DNA of 64,000 nucleotides from Gammaproteobacteria bacterium (GCA_025359205.1 JANYHD010000019.1:62001-126000); one strand, 5' to 3'. Positions 25,626 to 34,477 are shown, numbered from the stretch's first letter. Program-made: numbers and translations. Notes: a model not told the origin generated them from the letters alone.

Positions 25626-27151
25626 GTATTCAGCGCGGCCTCGGTCGCTGCGATCTCGGCATGTCGCCGGGCGATCGTGTCGCCGATCGGCGGGCCCTTG
25701 AAGCGGCGGTTCTCAAACGCGAACCAGACGATCGCGGTCAGCACGAGGAAGCCCACGGTGACGCCCAGCGCCTTGTCGTTCGGCGGCTGCACGCCAATGA
25801 CGAAGATCAGCACCATGGAGAGGATCGACAGCAGCGCAAACAGCGTGTAGCCGCCGCGGCCGATGCTCCACGGGCCCTGCCGCGGCCATTTCGGCCCGCC
25901 ATAGGCCACGAGTCCCAGCGCGATAGGAATCGCGAACGAGAAGAACAGGAAGATCACGGTGCAGGAGACGACCACGGTGAAGATCGGCGTGTGGCCGAAT
26001 CTCTCCAGGTACAGCGCCCCACAGACGAACAACAGCGATGCGATCGCAGCGGTCCAGATGGCGGCGACCGGCGTACGGTGCCTGGGGGATACCCGCGCCA
26101 GCGATTTCGAGGCCGGCAGGCCACCGTCGCGTGAAAAAGCGTAGATCATGCGCGAGGCCGAGGTCACGGTCGCCAGGCCGCACAGGATCTGCGCGAGCAG
26201 GATCAGCGCGTAGAGAATCTCTCGCAAGAGCGCGGGCACGCGCAGGTTCATGGCCCAGAAGAACACGTTCCAGCCCTGCTTCGCGGCTTCACCCATGTCC
26301 GGAATCATGAACAGGAAGGCCGCCAGGAACAGGTAGCCGAATACGCCAGACCAGATAATCGAGGAAATGATACCGCGGGGCACCGACAGGGCCGCATTGC
26401 GGGTCTCTTCGGAAGTGTGCGCCGAGGCGTCGTAGCCGGTGATCGTGTAGATCGGCAGCAGCAGGCCCAGCAGGAAGATCCAGCCGCTGCTGCCGGACTT
26501 CGGCCAGACGTTGGCGCCAGCGTCACCGGAATAATTGCCGAAAGTCCATAGGCGCGCGAACTCGAAATGCTGCGTGCGGGCGAGACATGCAACCGCCAGC
26601 AGTACGGCGGTGCCGAAAATCAGGTAGCCCGAGAAATCGGTCAGCTTCGCGGTCAGCGAGATGCCGTAGTGATTGATCAGGGCCTGGGCGCACGTGACCA
26701 CCGTCAGGAACAGCACCAGCATGGTCATGGAATCTGTGACATGCAGCTGCGGGCCAAAGCTGCCGAGGAAAAAATTGTAGGCGCCGACGTTGATGGAGCC
26801 GAGCACGGTGATCAGCCCGAGCAGGTTGAACCAGGCGGTGAGCCAGCCGGTGCAGCGGTTGCCGAGGATCGAGCCCCAGTGATAGAGCCCGCCGGCGGTC
26901 GGGAATGCGGAGGCGATCTGCGCCATGGCGACGCCGAATGAACCCGATATCAATACGCCGAGCGGCCAGCCGAGGCCAATGGCGGCCCCGCCCGCGCCGG
27001 AGGTGGCCTGCGCGAGCGAATTGATGCCACCGGCGAGGATGCAGATGATCGAGAAGGAGATGGCAAAGTTAGAGAAGCGCCCGAGGCGGCGCGAGAGCTC
27101 CTGGGCGTAACCCATGCCGTGCAAGATCCGGACGTCGTCGTCGTCGCTCAC
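25622..27151 (-). CDS. APC-family amino acid/amine permease
   Basis: 509 aa, about 12 transmembrane helices, amino acid-polyamine-organocation superfamily. The N-terminal RLGRFSNFAISFSIICILAGGINS, the ASAFPTAGGLYHWGSILGN segment and the ITGYDASAHTSEETRNA loop are typical of the bacterial/fungal GABA-choline-type permease group. The substrate is unknown; the convergent dimethylglycine-dehydrogenase-like gene suggests a glycine-derived amine, but this is only a neighbourhood inference. The tail (residues about 480-509) is cytoplasmic and charged. Confidence 0.85.
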   Translation of the reverse strand: MSDDDDVRILHGMGYAQELSRRLGRFSNFAISFSIICILAGGINSLAQATSGAGGAAIGLGWPLGVLISGSFGVAMAQIASAFPTAGGLYHWGSILGNRCTGWLTAWFNLLGLITVLGSINVGAYNFFLGSFGPQLHVTDSMTMLVLFLTVVTCAQALINHYGISLTAKLTDFSGYLIFGTAVLLAVACLARTQHFEFARLWTFGNYSGDAGANVWPKSGSSGWIFLLGLLLPIYTITGYDASAHTSEETRNAALSVPRGIISSIIWSGVFGYLFLAAFLFMIPDMGEAAKQGWNVFFWAMNLRVPALLREILYALILLAQILCGLATVTSASRMIYAFSRDGGLPASKSLARVSPRHRTPVAAIWTAAIASLLFVCGALYLERFGHTPIFTVVVSCTVIFLFFSFAIPIALGLVAYGGPKWPRQGPWSIGRGGYTLFALLSILSMVLIFVIGVQPPNDKALGVTVGFLVLTAIVWFAFENRRFKGPPIGDTIARRHAEIAATEAALNT

Positions 27152-27160
27152 GATGTTCAG

Positions 27161-27186
27161 CCCTCGAGTGTATGCAGGCCCTAAAG
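27161..27186 (+). repeat. Dispersed gene-end motif, copy 3
   Basis: CCCTCGAGTGTATGCAGGCCCTAAAG. The CTA supplies the TAG stop of the AlgR-like gene. Confidence 0.45.
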
Positions 27187-27918
27187 CCGAAAGCGCTCCT
27201 TCAGTTCCCCCGCCAGCCGGCGGCTCACGTCCAGCCGTTCGCCGCTGTCGCGCACCACGACGCGGTACTGACCCTCAGCGTCGCGTTCGATGGCCGCCAG
27301 GCTGTGGATGCTCACCAGTGCGTTGCGGTGCACGCGCACGAACTGCGTCGGGAATTCCTCTTCGAGCGCGCGCAGGCTGTCCTCGATCAGGTCGGTTCCG
27401 CTGCGGTGCTTCACGGTCGTGTACTTCTGGTCGGCGGCGAAGTAATGAATGTCGGGCACGGGGATCAGTCGCACCTGATCGCCAAGCCGCGCGGCCACAT
27501 GTGTACGCGCCGTGCGCTGCGGGTCAGCCGCGGCGACGCGCGCGAGCTGCGGCCCGGCTAGGCGCACAGCGCGCTGCAGCGCGGCGGTGAGCTTCTCGGC
27601 GCGCACGGGCTTGAGCAGGTAACCGATCGCTTGTGCTTCGAAAGCCTCGACGGCGTAGGCGTCGTAGGCCGTAGTGAATACCACGGCCGGCGGCGCCTCG
27701 AACAGCGCCAGGTGGCGCGCCGCTTCGAGGCCGTTCATGCCCGGCATGCGCACGTCGAGCAGCACCACTTCGGGGTGCAGTTCGCCCGCGAGCCGCACCG
27801 CCTGCTCGCCATTGACCGCTTCGCCGGCAATCTCGACGTCGCCCAATTCGTTGAGCAGTCGGCGGAGCCGCTCACGTGCCGGCGCTTCATCATCGACGAT
27901 CAGCACGCGCTGGTTCAC
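27181..27918 (-). CDS. LytTR-type response regulator (AlgR-like)
   Basis: 245 aa. The receiver domain (residues 1-120) has LIVDDEAPARERL, phospho-acceptor Asp in VVLLDVRMPGMNG and Lys in YLLKPVRAEKL. The LytTR DNA-binding domain follows (about 140-245; IHYFAADQKYTTVKH and FVRVHRNALVS). Order and type match AlgR of pseudomonads. It follows a His_kinase-family sensor with a 4-nt overlap, so they form a two-component pair. Its TAG stop begins a copy of the dispersed TAGGGCCTG motif. Confidence 0.9.
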   Translation of the reverse strand: MNQRVLIVDDEAPARERLRRLLNELGDVEIAGEAVNGEQAVRLAGELHPEVVLLDVRMPGMNGLEAARHLALFEAPPAVVFTTAYDAYAVEAFEAQAIGYLLKPVRAEKLTAALQRAVRLAGPQLARVAAADPQRTARTHVAARLGDQVRLIPVPDIHYFAADQKYTTVKHRSGTDLIEDSLRALEEEFPTQFVRVHRNALVSIHSLAAIERDAEGQYRVVVRDSGERLDVSRRLAGELKERFRL

Positions 27919-29000
27919 AGCGACAAATTCCGCGTTTCATCCTCGACGTAGGGAAAGCGCAACCGCACGATGTACTCGTCGCCGATGCGGCTGGCCTCTA
28001 CTGAAGAGCGTCCGGGATAGAGCAGCTCCATACGCTCGCGGATGTTGTCGAGCGCGATGCGGTTGCCCGAATGCGCCTCCTCGCCGGCCTCGGGCAGCGG
28101 ATTTTTCACCGTCAGGCCGATGATATCGTCGTCGAGCGCGCCGCTGACGATGACGGTGCCGCCCGCCGGGCGCGGCTCGATGCCGTGGTAGATCGCGTTC
28201 TCAAGGAGCGGTTGCAGCAGCAGCCCCGGGACCAGCGCGCGCATCGGCAGGTCGGTCACGTCCCAGATCACGTGCAGCCGCTCGCCCAGCCGCAACTGCT
28301 CGATGCGCTGGTAGATGCGTGCGACTTCCAGTTCCTCCTTGAGGGTGATGCTGCTGCGCTTCTCGTTGAGATTGGCGCGGAACAGGTCGGCGAGGTCCTC
28401 CACGGCTTCCTCGGCGCGGCGCGGGTCAGTGCGCGTGAGCGAGGCGATAGTGTTCATGCTGTTGAAGAGGAAATGCGGGCGGATGCGCGCCTGCAGCGCG
28501 CGCACGCGCGCACGCGCCTGCAGCTCGACGTTGCGGCGCCATTCGCCGGTGACATAGAAATAGCGCAGCGCCAGCGCCGCGACGATCGTGCCGATGCCAA
28601 GATTCCCGGCGAAGAAGCGCCACGGGCTCTCGGGCAGCAGCAGGTTGGTCGCGCGCGGCCCGAGCAGCGAGCTGCCACCGAGCCAGAGCACGCCCGAGGA
28701 AACCAGCGCGATCACCGCGAGCATGCTGCCCAGCGAGATCAGGCTCGCGGCCACCAGCGGCAGTTTCGCCAGCCGCTTGCGCAGCAGGCACAGCAGGGCC
28801 GCGCTGCCCATGCCGGTCCACAGCATGAACAGCGCAGTGCGCGCCAGGTCGAGCCAGAAATTGAGGGCACCGTTCTGGCGCGCGACAGCCAGCACCACGG
28901 CGGTGAGCGTGACGATTAGCACCACCGCGAGCACGGCCTGAGCGGCGCAGAAATCCGGCAGGTTCAGCGCGCGCGATTCACTGCGGGGCTCGGTGGGCAT
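27915..29000 (-). CDS. Sensor histidine kinase of the LytS/AlgZ (His_kinase PF06580) type
   Basis: 361 aa membrane kinase. Four hydrophobic segments occupy the first 165 residues (near AVLAVVLIVTLTAVVLAVA, TALFMLWTGMGSAALLCLL, SLGSMLAVIALVSSGVLWL and FFAGNLGIGTIVAALAL). The cytoplasmic core has the phospho-acceptor His in RIRPHFLFNSMNTIASL and the ATP-binding LLQPLLENAIYHGIE and NIRERMELLYPG. No separate sensory domain is visible, so sensing is probably through the membrane part. It resembles AlgZ/FimS; the partner regulator is the next gene. Confidence 0.9.
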   Translation of the reverse strand: MPTEPRSESRALNLPDFCAAQAVLAVVLIVTLTAVVLAVARQNGALNFWLDLARTALFMLWTGMGSAALLCLLRKRLAKLPLVAASLISLGSMLAVIALVSSGVLWLGGSSLLGPRATNLLLPESPWRFFAGNLGIGTIVAALALRYFYVTGEWRRNVELQARARVRALQARIRPHFLFNSMNTIASLTRTDPRRAEEAVEDLADLFRANLNEKRSSITLKEELEVARIYQRIEQLRLGERLHVIWDVTDLPMRALVPGLLLQPLLENAIYHGIEPRPAGGTVIVSGALDDDIIGLTVKNPLPEAGEEAHSGNRIALDNIRERMELLYPGRSSVEASRIGDEYIVRLRFPYVEDETRNLSL

Positions 29001-29003
29001 GAC

Positions 29004-29891
29004 TCAGGTTTCCGTGCGCGCGGGGGCGTGCGCGAACAGCGCTGCCTTGAGCAGGAAGATCGAGGAAATGTCCGCGTCGGCGTGGCCTGCTGCCGCGAGT
29101 TCGGCGTAGTCGGCCAGCGCCGCCTCGACCACCGGCAGTTGCGCGCCCGCGGCAAGGGCCATGGCGCGGCAGATCAGCAGGTCCTTCTGGTGCAGGCGCA
29201 CGCGAAAGCCGGCCGGGAATTCACCGCGCTCCATGTAGGCGCCGCGGTTGGCAAGGTACCAGTTAGCGGCAGCGCCGCGGCCGAGCGTGGCAATGACCTT
29301 GCCCAGGTCGAGCCCCTGTGCACGCGCGAACGCCAGCGCCTCGGCGTTGGCGCGGATGATGCCCGCGACCATGATCTGGTTGGTGGCCTTGGCGGCTTGC
29401 CCGGCACCGTGCGGACCGAAGTGCGTGATGGCCGCGCCCATCGCCTGCAGCACAGGCTGCGCGTGCTCCAGTGCCGCCGCTTCGCCGCCCACCATGATCG
29501 CGAGCGTGCCCTTGGCGGCGCCTTCGATGCCGCCGCTCACCGGCGCATCAAGGAACTCCACACCGTGCCGGGCGAGCTGCGCCGCTGCAGCGCGCGCGGT
29601 GTCCGCACCCACGGTTGAGCAGTCTATGACGAGCGCGCCAGCGCGGAGTGCGGGCGCGACTGCGGCAACTACCGCGAGCACGTCCTGGTCCGCCGAAACG
29701 CAGATGACCAGCGCCTCGCAATTTCGCGCCAGTTCGGCCGGGCTCGCGTGCGCAGTGCACTGCAGTTCGCTCCCCAGCGCCGCGGCTTTCGCAGCCGTAC
29801 GGTTCCACACGCCAGCCAGGAGCCCGGCACGCTGGAGGTTGCGCGCCATGCCGCTGCCCATTGCGCCCAGACCGATGAATCCCGTACGCAT
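29004..29891 (-). CDS. NAD(P)-dependent beta-hydroxyacid dehydrogenase (GarR/MmsB family)
   Basis: 295 aa member of the 3-hydroxyisobutyrate dehydrogenase / tartronate semialdehyde reductase family. It has an N-terminal Rossmann motif (FIGLGAMGSGMARNLQRAG), a substrate loop (DAPVSGGIEGAAKGTLAIMVGG) and the catalytic Lys in GAGQAAKATNQIMV. An Asn/Arg after the second strand (WNRT) suggests NADP preference. The exact substrate (tartronate semialdehyde, hydroxyisobutyrate or another) cannot be fixed. It is 3 nt upstream of the sensor kinase gene and so possibly co-transcribed. Confidence 0.85.
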   Translation of the reverse strand: MRTGFIGLGAMGSGMARNLQRAGLLAGVWNRTAAKAAALGSELQCTAHASPAELARNCEALVICVSADQDVLAVVAAVAPALRAGALVIDCSTVGADTARAAAAQLARHGVEFLDAPVSGGIEGAAKGTLAIMVGGEAAALEHAQPVLQAMGAAITHFGPHGAGQAAKATNQIMVAGIIRANAEALAFARAQGLDLGKVIATLGRGAAANWYLANRGAYMERGEFPAGFRVRLHQKDLLICRAMALAAGAQLPVVEAALADYAELAAAGHADADISSIFLLKAALFAHAPARTET

Positions 29892-30000
29892 AGCTACCCT
29901 CGTTGCCGCCCGCGCAATCTAACAGGGCGCGCGGGAGCCGCGCGAAGGGAATGGGGTCGGAGGGAAGATCCGGCAGGTCCGCCGGCCAGGTAGCGGGGGC

Positions 30001-30474
30001 CTAGGAGGCCGAATTGCCGCAGCTGCGTTCCATCTCGAGGCGGGCATTGAGCCGCGCCTGGTCGGCCTCGGTGTCCGAGAGATACTCGCGTTCGCCGGCC
30101 TTGTTGACGCGATAGACGCGGCGGGCTTCGACGGACTGCTGGTACTTTTCCTTGGCCTGCTTGCACTGCTCGGCGCGCGTGGCGGCGACGTCCTTCTGCA
30201 CCGCGACGCGCGAGGCGTCCTGGCTCAGGCGCGCATTAGCGGCCGCGTCGCTCGCCGGGGCGGCATTGCTGTTGCTGCTGTTGGCCGCTGGCGCCGCCGC
30301 AGGTTCACTGTTGGACGGAATCGACGCATTGGTGCTGCCGACGAAGGTCGCGCCGGGACTGGGGCGGTCGCTGCAGTCGCGGCCCTGATTGTTGCAGTAG
30401 ATGTCGCCCGCACGGGCGGCGCCGGTGATACCCAGTGCAAGGGCCAACAGGGACAGCAGGGTCACATAACGCAT
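30001..30474 (-). CDS. Secreted DUF4124-like protein
   Basis: 157 aa. A signal peptide spans about residues 1-22 (LLSLLALALGITGAARA). It is followed by a short DUF4124-like motif (GDIYCNNQGRDCSDRPSPG) in which two cysteines probably form a disulfide. An Asn/Ala/Ser-rich linker (about 48-80) and a charged helical C-terminal half with two more cysteines complete it. The start was chosen at the ATG preceded by GGGAG at 9 nt. The function is unknown. It lies downstream of amtB, but a terminator separates them. Confidence 0.75.
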   Translation of the reverse strand: MRYVTLLSLLALALGITGAARAGDIYCNNQGRDCSDRPSPGATFVGSTNASIPSNSEPAAAPAANSSNSNAAPASDAAANARLSQDASRVAVQKDVAATRAEQCKQAKEKYQQSVEARRVYRVNKAGEREYLSDTEADQARLNARLEMERSCGNSAS

Positions 30475-30561
30475 CGTAAGGGCTCCCGCAGGGAGTCCCA
30501 AGAGTATCAGTGCTGCGCCTCGGCACAAGTCGGCCGTTCCGGTCCAACGGTGAAGCGCATC

Positions 30562-30604
30562 ACAAAATAACGGCCCCGGCAGCCGTGAGGGCCTGCCGGG
30601 GCCG
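30562..30604 (-). terminator. Rho-independent terminator after amtB
   Basis: A 12-bp perfect stem, CGGCCCCGGCAG (30571-30582) with CTGCCGGGGCCG (30593-30604), is followed on the minus strand by TTATTTTGTG. It lies 27 nt past the amtB stop and should end glnK-amtB transcription. Confidence 0.8.
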
Positions 30605-30631
30605 GAGAGCGCAAGGAGCTCCCGGGGGGGT

Positions 30632-32116
30632 CTATTCCACGCGCTCGCCGTGTAGCGCGATGTCCAGGCCTTCGCGTTCGTCGTCGGGGCTGACCCGCAG
30701 GCCAATCGTCAGATCGATGAGCTTGAGGATGATGATGCTCATGACGAAGCTCCAGATCAGCGTGGCGGCCACGCCCTTGGCCTGCAGCAGTACGCTGCCG
30801 TGCGCACCGCTGATCTCGGTGCTGACCAGCGCGCCGGTAAGCAACGCGCCGGCGATGCCGCCGATGCAGTGCACGCCGAAGGCATCCAGTGAGTCGTCGT
30901 AGCCCATGATCTTCTTGAGCGAGGTCGAGGAGAAGAAGCAGATCACGCCCGCGGCCACGCCGATGACTACCGAGCCGCCGGTTCCGACGAAGCCCGACGC
31001 CGGCGTGATGGCCACGAGGCCCGCTACCGCGCCGGAAGCGATGCCGAGCACGCTGGGTTTGCCTTTGGTGAGCCACTCCGTGAACATCCAGGCGAGCGCG
31101 GCCGCGGCCGTGGCGATGTGCGTTACGGCGAAGGCCATGCCGGCGCGGCCATCGGAGGCGACGGCTGATCCGGCGTTGAAGCCGAACCAGCCAAACCACA
31201 GGAGCGAGGCGCCAATCACGGTCAGCGTGAGGTTGTGCGGCGCCATGGCTTCCTTGCCGTAGCCCTGGCGCTTGCCGAGCATCAGCGCAGTCGCGAGTCC
31301 CGCGATGCCCGCGTTGATGTGCACCACCGTGCCGCCGGCGAAGTCCAGCTGCGTGGCGGCGAGCCAGCCACTTGGCTCCCACATCCAGTGCGCCACCGGG
31401 CAGTACACGACCAGCAGCCAGATGCCCATGAACCACAGCATCGCCGAGAATTTCATGCGTTCGGCGAAGGAGCCGCAGATCAGCGCCGGCGTGATGATCG
31501 CAAAGGTCGCCTGGAACAGGATGTACACGGTCTCCGGTATCGTCGTGGCCAGGTGCGAGACGCTGAGCTTCGACGCGTCGTGCAGGTAGGCGACGCCGTG
31601 CAGGAAGAAGCGGTCGTAGCCGCCAAGGTATGCCGTGGGGCCGGGCGTGAACGCCAGCGAGTAGCCCACCGCCCACCACAGGATCGTCACCACGCAGGTG
31701 ATCGCGAAGCTCTGCATCAGCGTCGAGAGGATGTTCTTCTTGCGGACCATGCCGCCGTAGAACAGCGCCAGGCCCGGAATCGTCATCAGCAGCACAAACG
31801 CCGTGGAGGTGAGCATCCAGGCCGTGTCGCCCGAATTGATCTTGTCGAAGGTCGTCAGGTACGGCGCAGTCGGCGCAGCGGCCGGTGCAGCCGCGGCTGC
31901 CGGCGCAGCAGTCGCGGGCGCCGCGGCGGCTGGAGCGTCTGCCGGAGCCGTTGCGGCAGGCGCGGCTGCGGCTGGTGCCGCAGCCGCCGGCGCGGTCGCG
32001 TCGGCATGCGCAGGGAGCGATTGCAGTGGCGCGAGCGCCAACAGCAGCCAGGCGATCGCTCCGGCGAGCATCCTCGCATCCGGAACACGAAACATTTTCA
32101 ACACTTCAATGCGCAT
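30632..32116 (-). CDS. amtB: Ammonium transporter AmtB
   Basis: 494 aa inner-membrane ammonium channel. A signal peptide (LLLALAPLQSLPAHA) is followed by an unusual, roughly 50-residue Ala/Pro-rich periplasmic segment, then 11 helices. Pore residues are in place: the first His in VVHINAGIAGLATAL and the second in DAFGVHCIGGIAGALL. The GLALFYGGMVRKKN entry loop and the TWAMGGSVVIGVAAG-type core are typical. I chose the ATG with GGGAG at 9 nt; an earlier ATG overlaps the glnK-like stop (ATGA). It is co-transcribed with the P-II-like gene, which would normally plug this channel. Confidence 0.92.
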   Translation of the reverse strand: MRIEVLKMFRVPDARMLAGAIAWLLLALAPLQSLPAHADATAPAAAAPAAAAPAATAPADAPAAAAPATAAPAAAAAPAAAPTAPYLTTFDKINSGDTAWMLTSTAFVLLMTIPGLALFYGGMVRKKNILSTLMQSFAITCVVTILWWAVGYSLAFTPGPTAYLGGYDRFFLHGVAYLHDASKLSVSHLATTIPETVYILFQATFAIITPALICGSFAERMKFSAMLWFMGIWLLVVYCPVAHWMWEPSGWLAATQLDFAGGTVVHINAGIAGLATALMLGKRQGYGKEAMAPHNLTLTVIGASLLWFGWFGFNAGSAVASDGRAGMAFAVTHIATAAAALAWMFTEWLTKGKPSVLGIASGAVAGLVAITPASGFVGTGGSVVIGVAAGVICFFSSTSLKKIMGYDDSLDAFGVHCIGGIAGALLTGALVSTEISGAHGSVLLQAKGVAATLIWSFVMSIIILKLIDLTIGLRVSPDDEREGLDIALHGERVE

Positions 32117-32139
32117 GCGTGCGACTCCCAGCTTCAGAT

Positions 32140-32427
32140 TCATGTGGCGGACGTGCCGATTTCACCAGTGCGGATGCGGATGGCCTCGTCGAGATCGCCG
32201 ATGATGATGTGGCCATCGCCCGCTCGCCCGGTGCGCGCCACGTTGGCGATTGCTTCCAGTGCCGCCTCGGCGATCGCGTCATCGACGGCGACCTCGACTT
32301 TGCAGCGCGGGCCAAATTCGATTTCATGCACTTCAGTCACGGTTACGCCCTGCACGCCCATCTGGGCGATGGCATTGCGCAACTCGTCCAGCTTGAAAGG
32401 CCGGACTACTGCCGTGATCAATTTCAT
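32140..32427 (-). CDS. glnK: P-II-family protein lacking most of the T-loop
   Basis: 95 aa against 112 in canonical GlnK. The start (MKLITAVVRPFKLDELRNA), VTVTEV strand, B-loop (ARTGRAGDG) and C-loop (IRIRTGE) are well kept. Between VTEV and the KVEV strand there are only nine residues (HEIEFGPRC) where GlnK has about 26. Missing are the T-loop residues GFGRQKGH, the uridylylated Tyr51 and the FLPK segment, including Gln39, which helps bind Mg-ATP-2-oxoglutarate. Such a protein could still form a trimer and bind nucleotide but could not be uridylylated or insert the usual T-loop into AmtB. It is the first gene of the glnK-amtB pair. A Met three codons upstream is possible. Confidence 0.85.
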   Translation of the reverse strand: MKLITAVVRPFKLDELRNAIAQMGVQGVTVTEVHEIEFGPRCKVEVAVDDAIAEAALEAIANVARTGRAGDGHIIIGDLDEAIRIRTGEIGTSAT

Positions 32428-32659
32428 GAGCCGCATTCATCGATGGACAAGCCCTTAATTCCGTATTCCGACCCTGCGGCGGTGCGCGTATGCTGCGTGC
32501 CGCGCATGGGCGCGAAGACCCAGGTGCAGAATCCGTGCCACGGCCAAATCGCGGTAATTCGCGGGCCTCCGGGCTCCCGGGGTCCGCCGTTGCACCAATG
32601 TGGGCGCCGCCGGCAGCCGGACGCGCAATTTCAGGGCAAGAGCGATGCAGGAACCGAAC

Positions 32660-32908
32660 ATGGAAAACATGCAGCTAGACGAACTCGCCCGGCGCTTCAT
32701 CGCCGGTCTCCCCAGCGCCGTGGCGGGCATGCGCGCCGAACTGGAGACGAATTTCCGCGCGGCGCTGCAGGGCGCGGCGGGGCGCTTCGACCTGGCCTCG
32801 CGCAGCGAGTTCGAGGTCCAGGCCAAGGTGCTCGAGCGCGCGCGTGCGCGCATCGCCGAACTCGAGGCGCGCATGACCCAGCTCGAGGAGCGGCTCGACC
32901 GGCTGTGA
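32660..32908 (+). CDS. ubiK: Ubiquinone biosynthesis accessory factor UbiK
   Basis: 82 aa, BMFP family (YqiC). The N-terminal amphipathic helix is LDELARRFIAGLPSAVAGMR, followed by a basic segment and the typical C-terminal coiled coil from FEVQAKVLERARARI to EERLDRL. It works with UbiJ in aerobic ubiquinone synthesis in the E. coli system. The start was chosen at the ATG with AGGA 7 nt upstream; two other in-frame ATGs lie within 15 nt. The TGA overlaps the comM GTG by 4 nt. The 232-nt spacer upstream, shared with the divergent glnK-like gene, must hold both promoters, but I see no convincing -35/-10 pair there. Confidence 0.87.
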   Translation: MENMQLDELARRFIAGLPSAVAGMRAELETNFRAALQGAAGRFDLASRSEFEVQAKVLERARARIAELEARMTQLEERLDRL

Positions 32909-34428
32909 GCGTCGCGCAGGTCCTGAGCCGGGCGCAGCTCGGGCTGGCTGCGCCGCTGGTGCAGATCGAGGCGCACCTGGGCAGCGGTCTGCCCGGCTTC
33001 AGCATCGTAGGCCTGCCGGCACCGGTGGTGCGGGAGAGCCGCGAGCGAGTGCGCTCGGCCATACTCAACTCCGGGTACGACTTTCCGCCCGGTCGCATCA
33101 CGGTCAACCTCGCGCCGGTGGAACTGTCGAAGGAGGGCGGTCGCTACGACCTGCCCGTGGCCCTGGCGTTGCTGTGCGCCAGCGGCCAGCTCAAGCTCCG
33201 CTGCGCTGCGCCACCTGAGTGCTATGGCGAGCTGGGCCTGGGCGGCGAGCTGCGGCCGGTGCGCGGACTGCTGCTGGCGGCCATCCATGCTGCGCGCGCC
33301 GGGCACGAGCTGCTGGTGCCCGCCTCCGACCTGGCGGAGGCGCGGCTTGCCCGCCATCCAAACGCCCACGGCTTCGGCACGCTGCGCGAAGTGTGTGGTT
33401 TTATCGGCGGAGACCGATCCGCAGCCGTTGCCAGCAGCGCTGATGCAACGGCAGGTGAGGTCGCTCTGCGGGCCACTCCCGGCAACGAGGGGTCGCTCGA
33501 CGAGGTGCGGGGCCAGTGGCGGGCCAAGCGGGCGCTGACGATCGCGGCCGCCGGCGGCCACAGCCTGTTGATGATCGGTCCGCCCGGCAGCGGCAAGACC
33601 ATGCTCGCAACGCGCCTGCCGGCCCTGTTGCCGGCGCTTACCGAGGCCGAGGCGATCGAGGTCGCGGGCATCGCCTCGATCAGCGCCGCGGGCTTCGATC
33701 CGGCGCGCTGGGGCCAGCGGCCGTTCCGCGCCCCGCACCACGCCTCATCCGCCAATGCCATCGTCGGCGGCGGTTCCCGCCTTCGCGCCGGTGAAATCAG
33801 CCTGGCGCATCGTGGCGTGCTGTTCATGGACGAGCTGCCCGAATTCGACCGCCGAGTGCTCGAGGCGCTGCGCGAGCCGTTGGAATCGGGCGCTATCACC
33901 CTGGTGCGCGCCGCCGACCGGCTCGAGCTGCCGGCGGAATTCCAGCTCGTGGCCGCGATGAATCCCTGCCCGTGCGGATACCTGGGCGACAATACTCGCA
34001 GCTGCTGTTGCGGGCCGCGTCGCGTGCAGCGCTACCGCGACCGGATTTCCGGCCCGCTGCTCGATCGCATCGACCTGCACATTGAGGTGCCGCGGGTCGA
34101 GCCTGTGGCCTTGCAGCGCGCCCCGGCCGCGGCCACGGCACCCGCACTGGCCGCGCAGGTGCAGCGCGCCCGCTCGGTGCAGCTCGCACGGCAGCGCTGC
34201 TGCAACGCGCGGCTCGACCACGCTGGCCTCGCGGCGCACTGCCAGGCTGCTCCGGCCGCGCAACGCCTGGTGGCGCACGTGTGCGAGCGCCTCGGGCTGT
34301 CGGCCCGCGGCTATCACCGATTGTTGAAAGTGGCGCGCACGATCGCCGACCTGGACGGCGCAGCCGAGCTCGGCACCGCGCATGTCAGCGAGGCCGCAAG
34401 CCTGCGGCCTTCCATCGAAGTGGGTTGA
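32905..34428 (+). CDS. comM: YifB/ComM-family AAA+ ATPase (Mg chelatase-like)
   Basis: 507 aa, same length as E. coli YifB. The N-terminal Lon-protease-like ChlI domain covers residues 1-175 (VQIEAHLGSGLPGFSIVGLP). The AAA+ core has Walker A GPPGSGKTM, Walker B GVLFMDELPEF and an AMNPCPCGYLGD zinc-type segment with the CCCGPRRVQRY motif. A C-terminal Mg-chelatase domain contains LSARGYHRLLKVARTIADL. ComM homologues promote branch migration during natural transformation. The GTG start overlaps the ubiK stop. Confidence 0.93.
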   Translation: MSVAQVLSRAQLGLAAPLVQIEAHLGSGLPGFSIVGLPAPVVRESRERVRSAILNSGYDFPPGRITVNLAPVELSKEGGRYDLPVALALLCASGQLKLRCAAPPECYGELGLGGELRPVRGLLLAAIHAARAGHELLVPASDLAEARLARHPNAHGFGTLREVCGFIGGDRSAAVASSADATAGEVALRATPGNEGSLDEVRGQWRAKRALTIAAAGGHSLLMIGPPGSGKTMLATRLPALLPALTEAEAIEVAGIASISAAGFDPARWGQRPFRAPHHASSANAIVGGGSRLRAGEISLAHRGVLFMDELPEFDRRVLEALREPLESGAITLVRAADRLELPAEFQLVAAMNPCPCGYLGDNTRSCCCGPRRVQRYRDRISGPLLDRIDLHIEVPRVEPVALQRAPAAATAPALAAQVQRARSVQLARQRCCNARLDHAGLAAHCQAAPAAQRLVAHVCERLGLSARGYHRLLKVARTIADLDGAAELGTAHVSEAASLRPSIEVG

Positions 34429-34477
34429 GCCGGCGCGCAGGCCGCAGTTGCAGCGCCCCCCTGAGCGTGAGCGGGCT

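Noticed and set aside
30507-31679. Minus-strand 390-codon frame within amtB
   Set aside because: It is an alternative frame of the same strand with Arg/His-rich translation; amtB is clearly the coding frame.
32428-32659. Sigma-54 promoter upstream of the glnK-like gene
   Set aside because: A GGCACG is present on the minus strand, but no properly spaced TTGC element follows it.
31885-32904. Plus-strand frame extending comM upstream across the glnK-like gene and amtB start
   Set aside because: It has no family match before the GTG at 32905, overlaps real genes on both strands and reads as Arg/Pro-rich antisense sequence.
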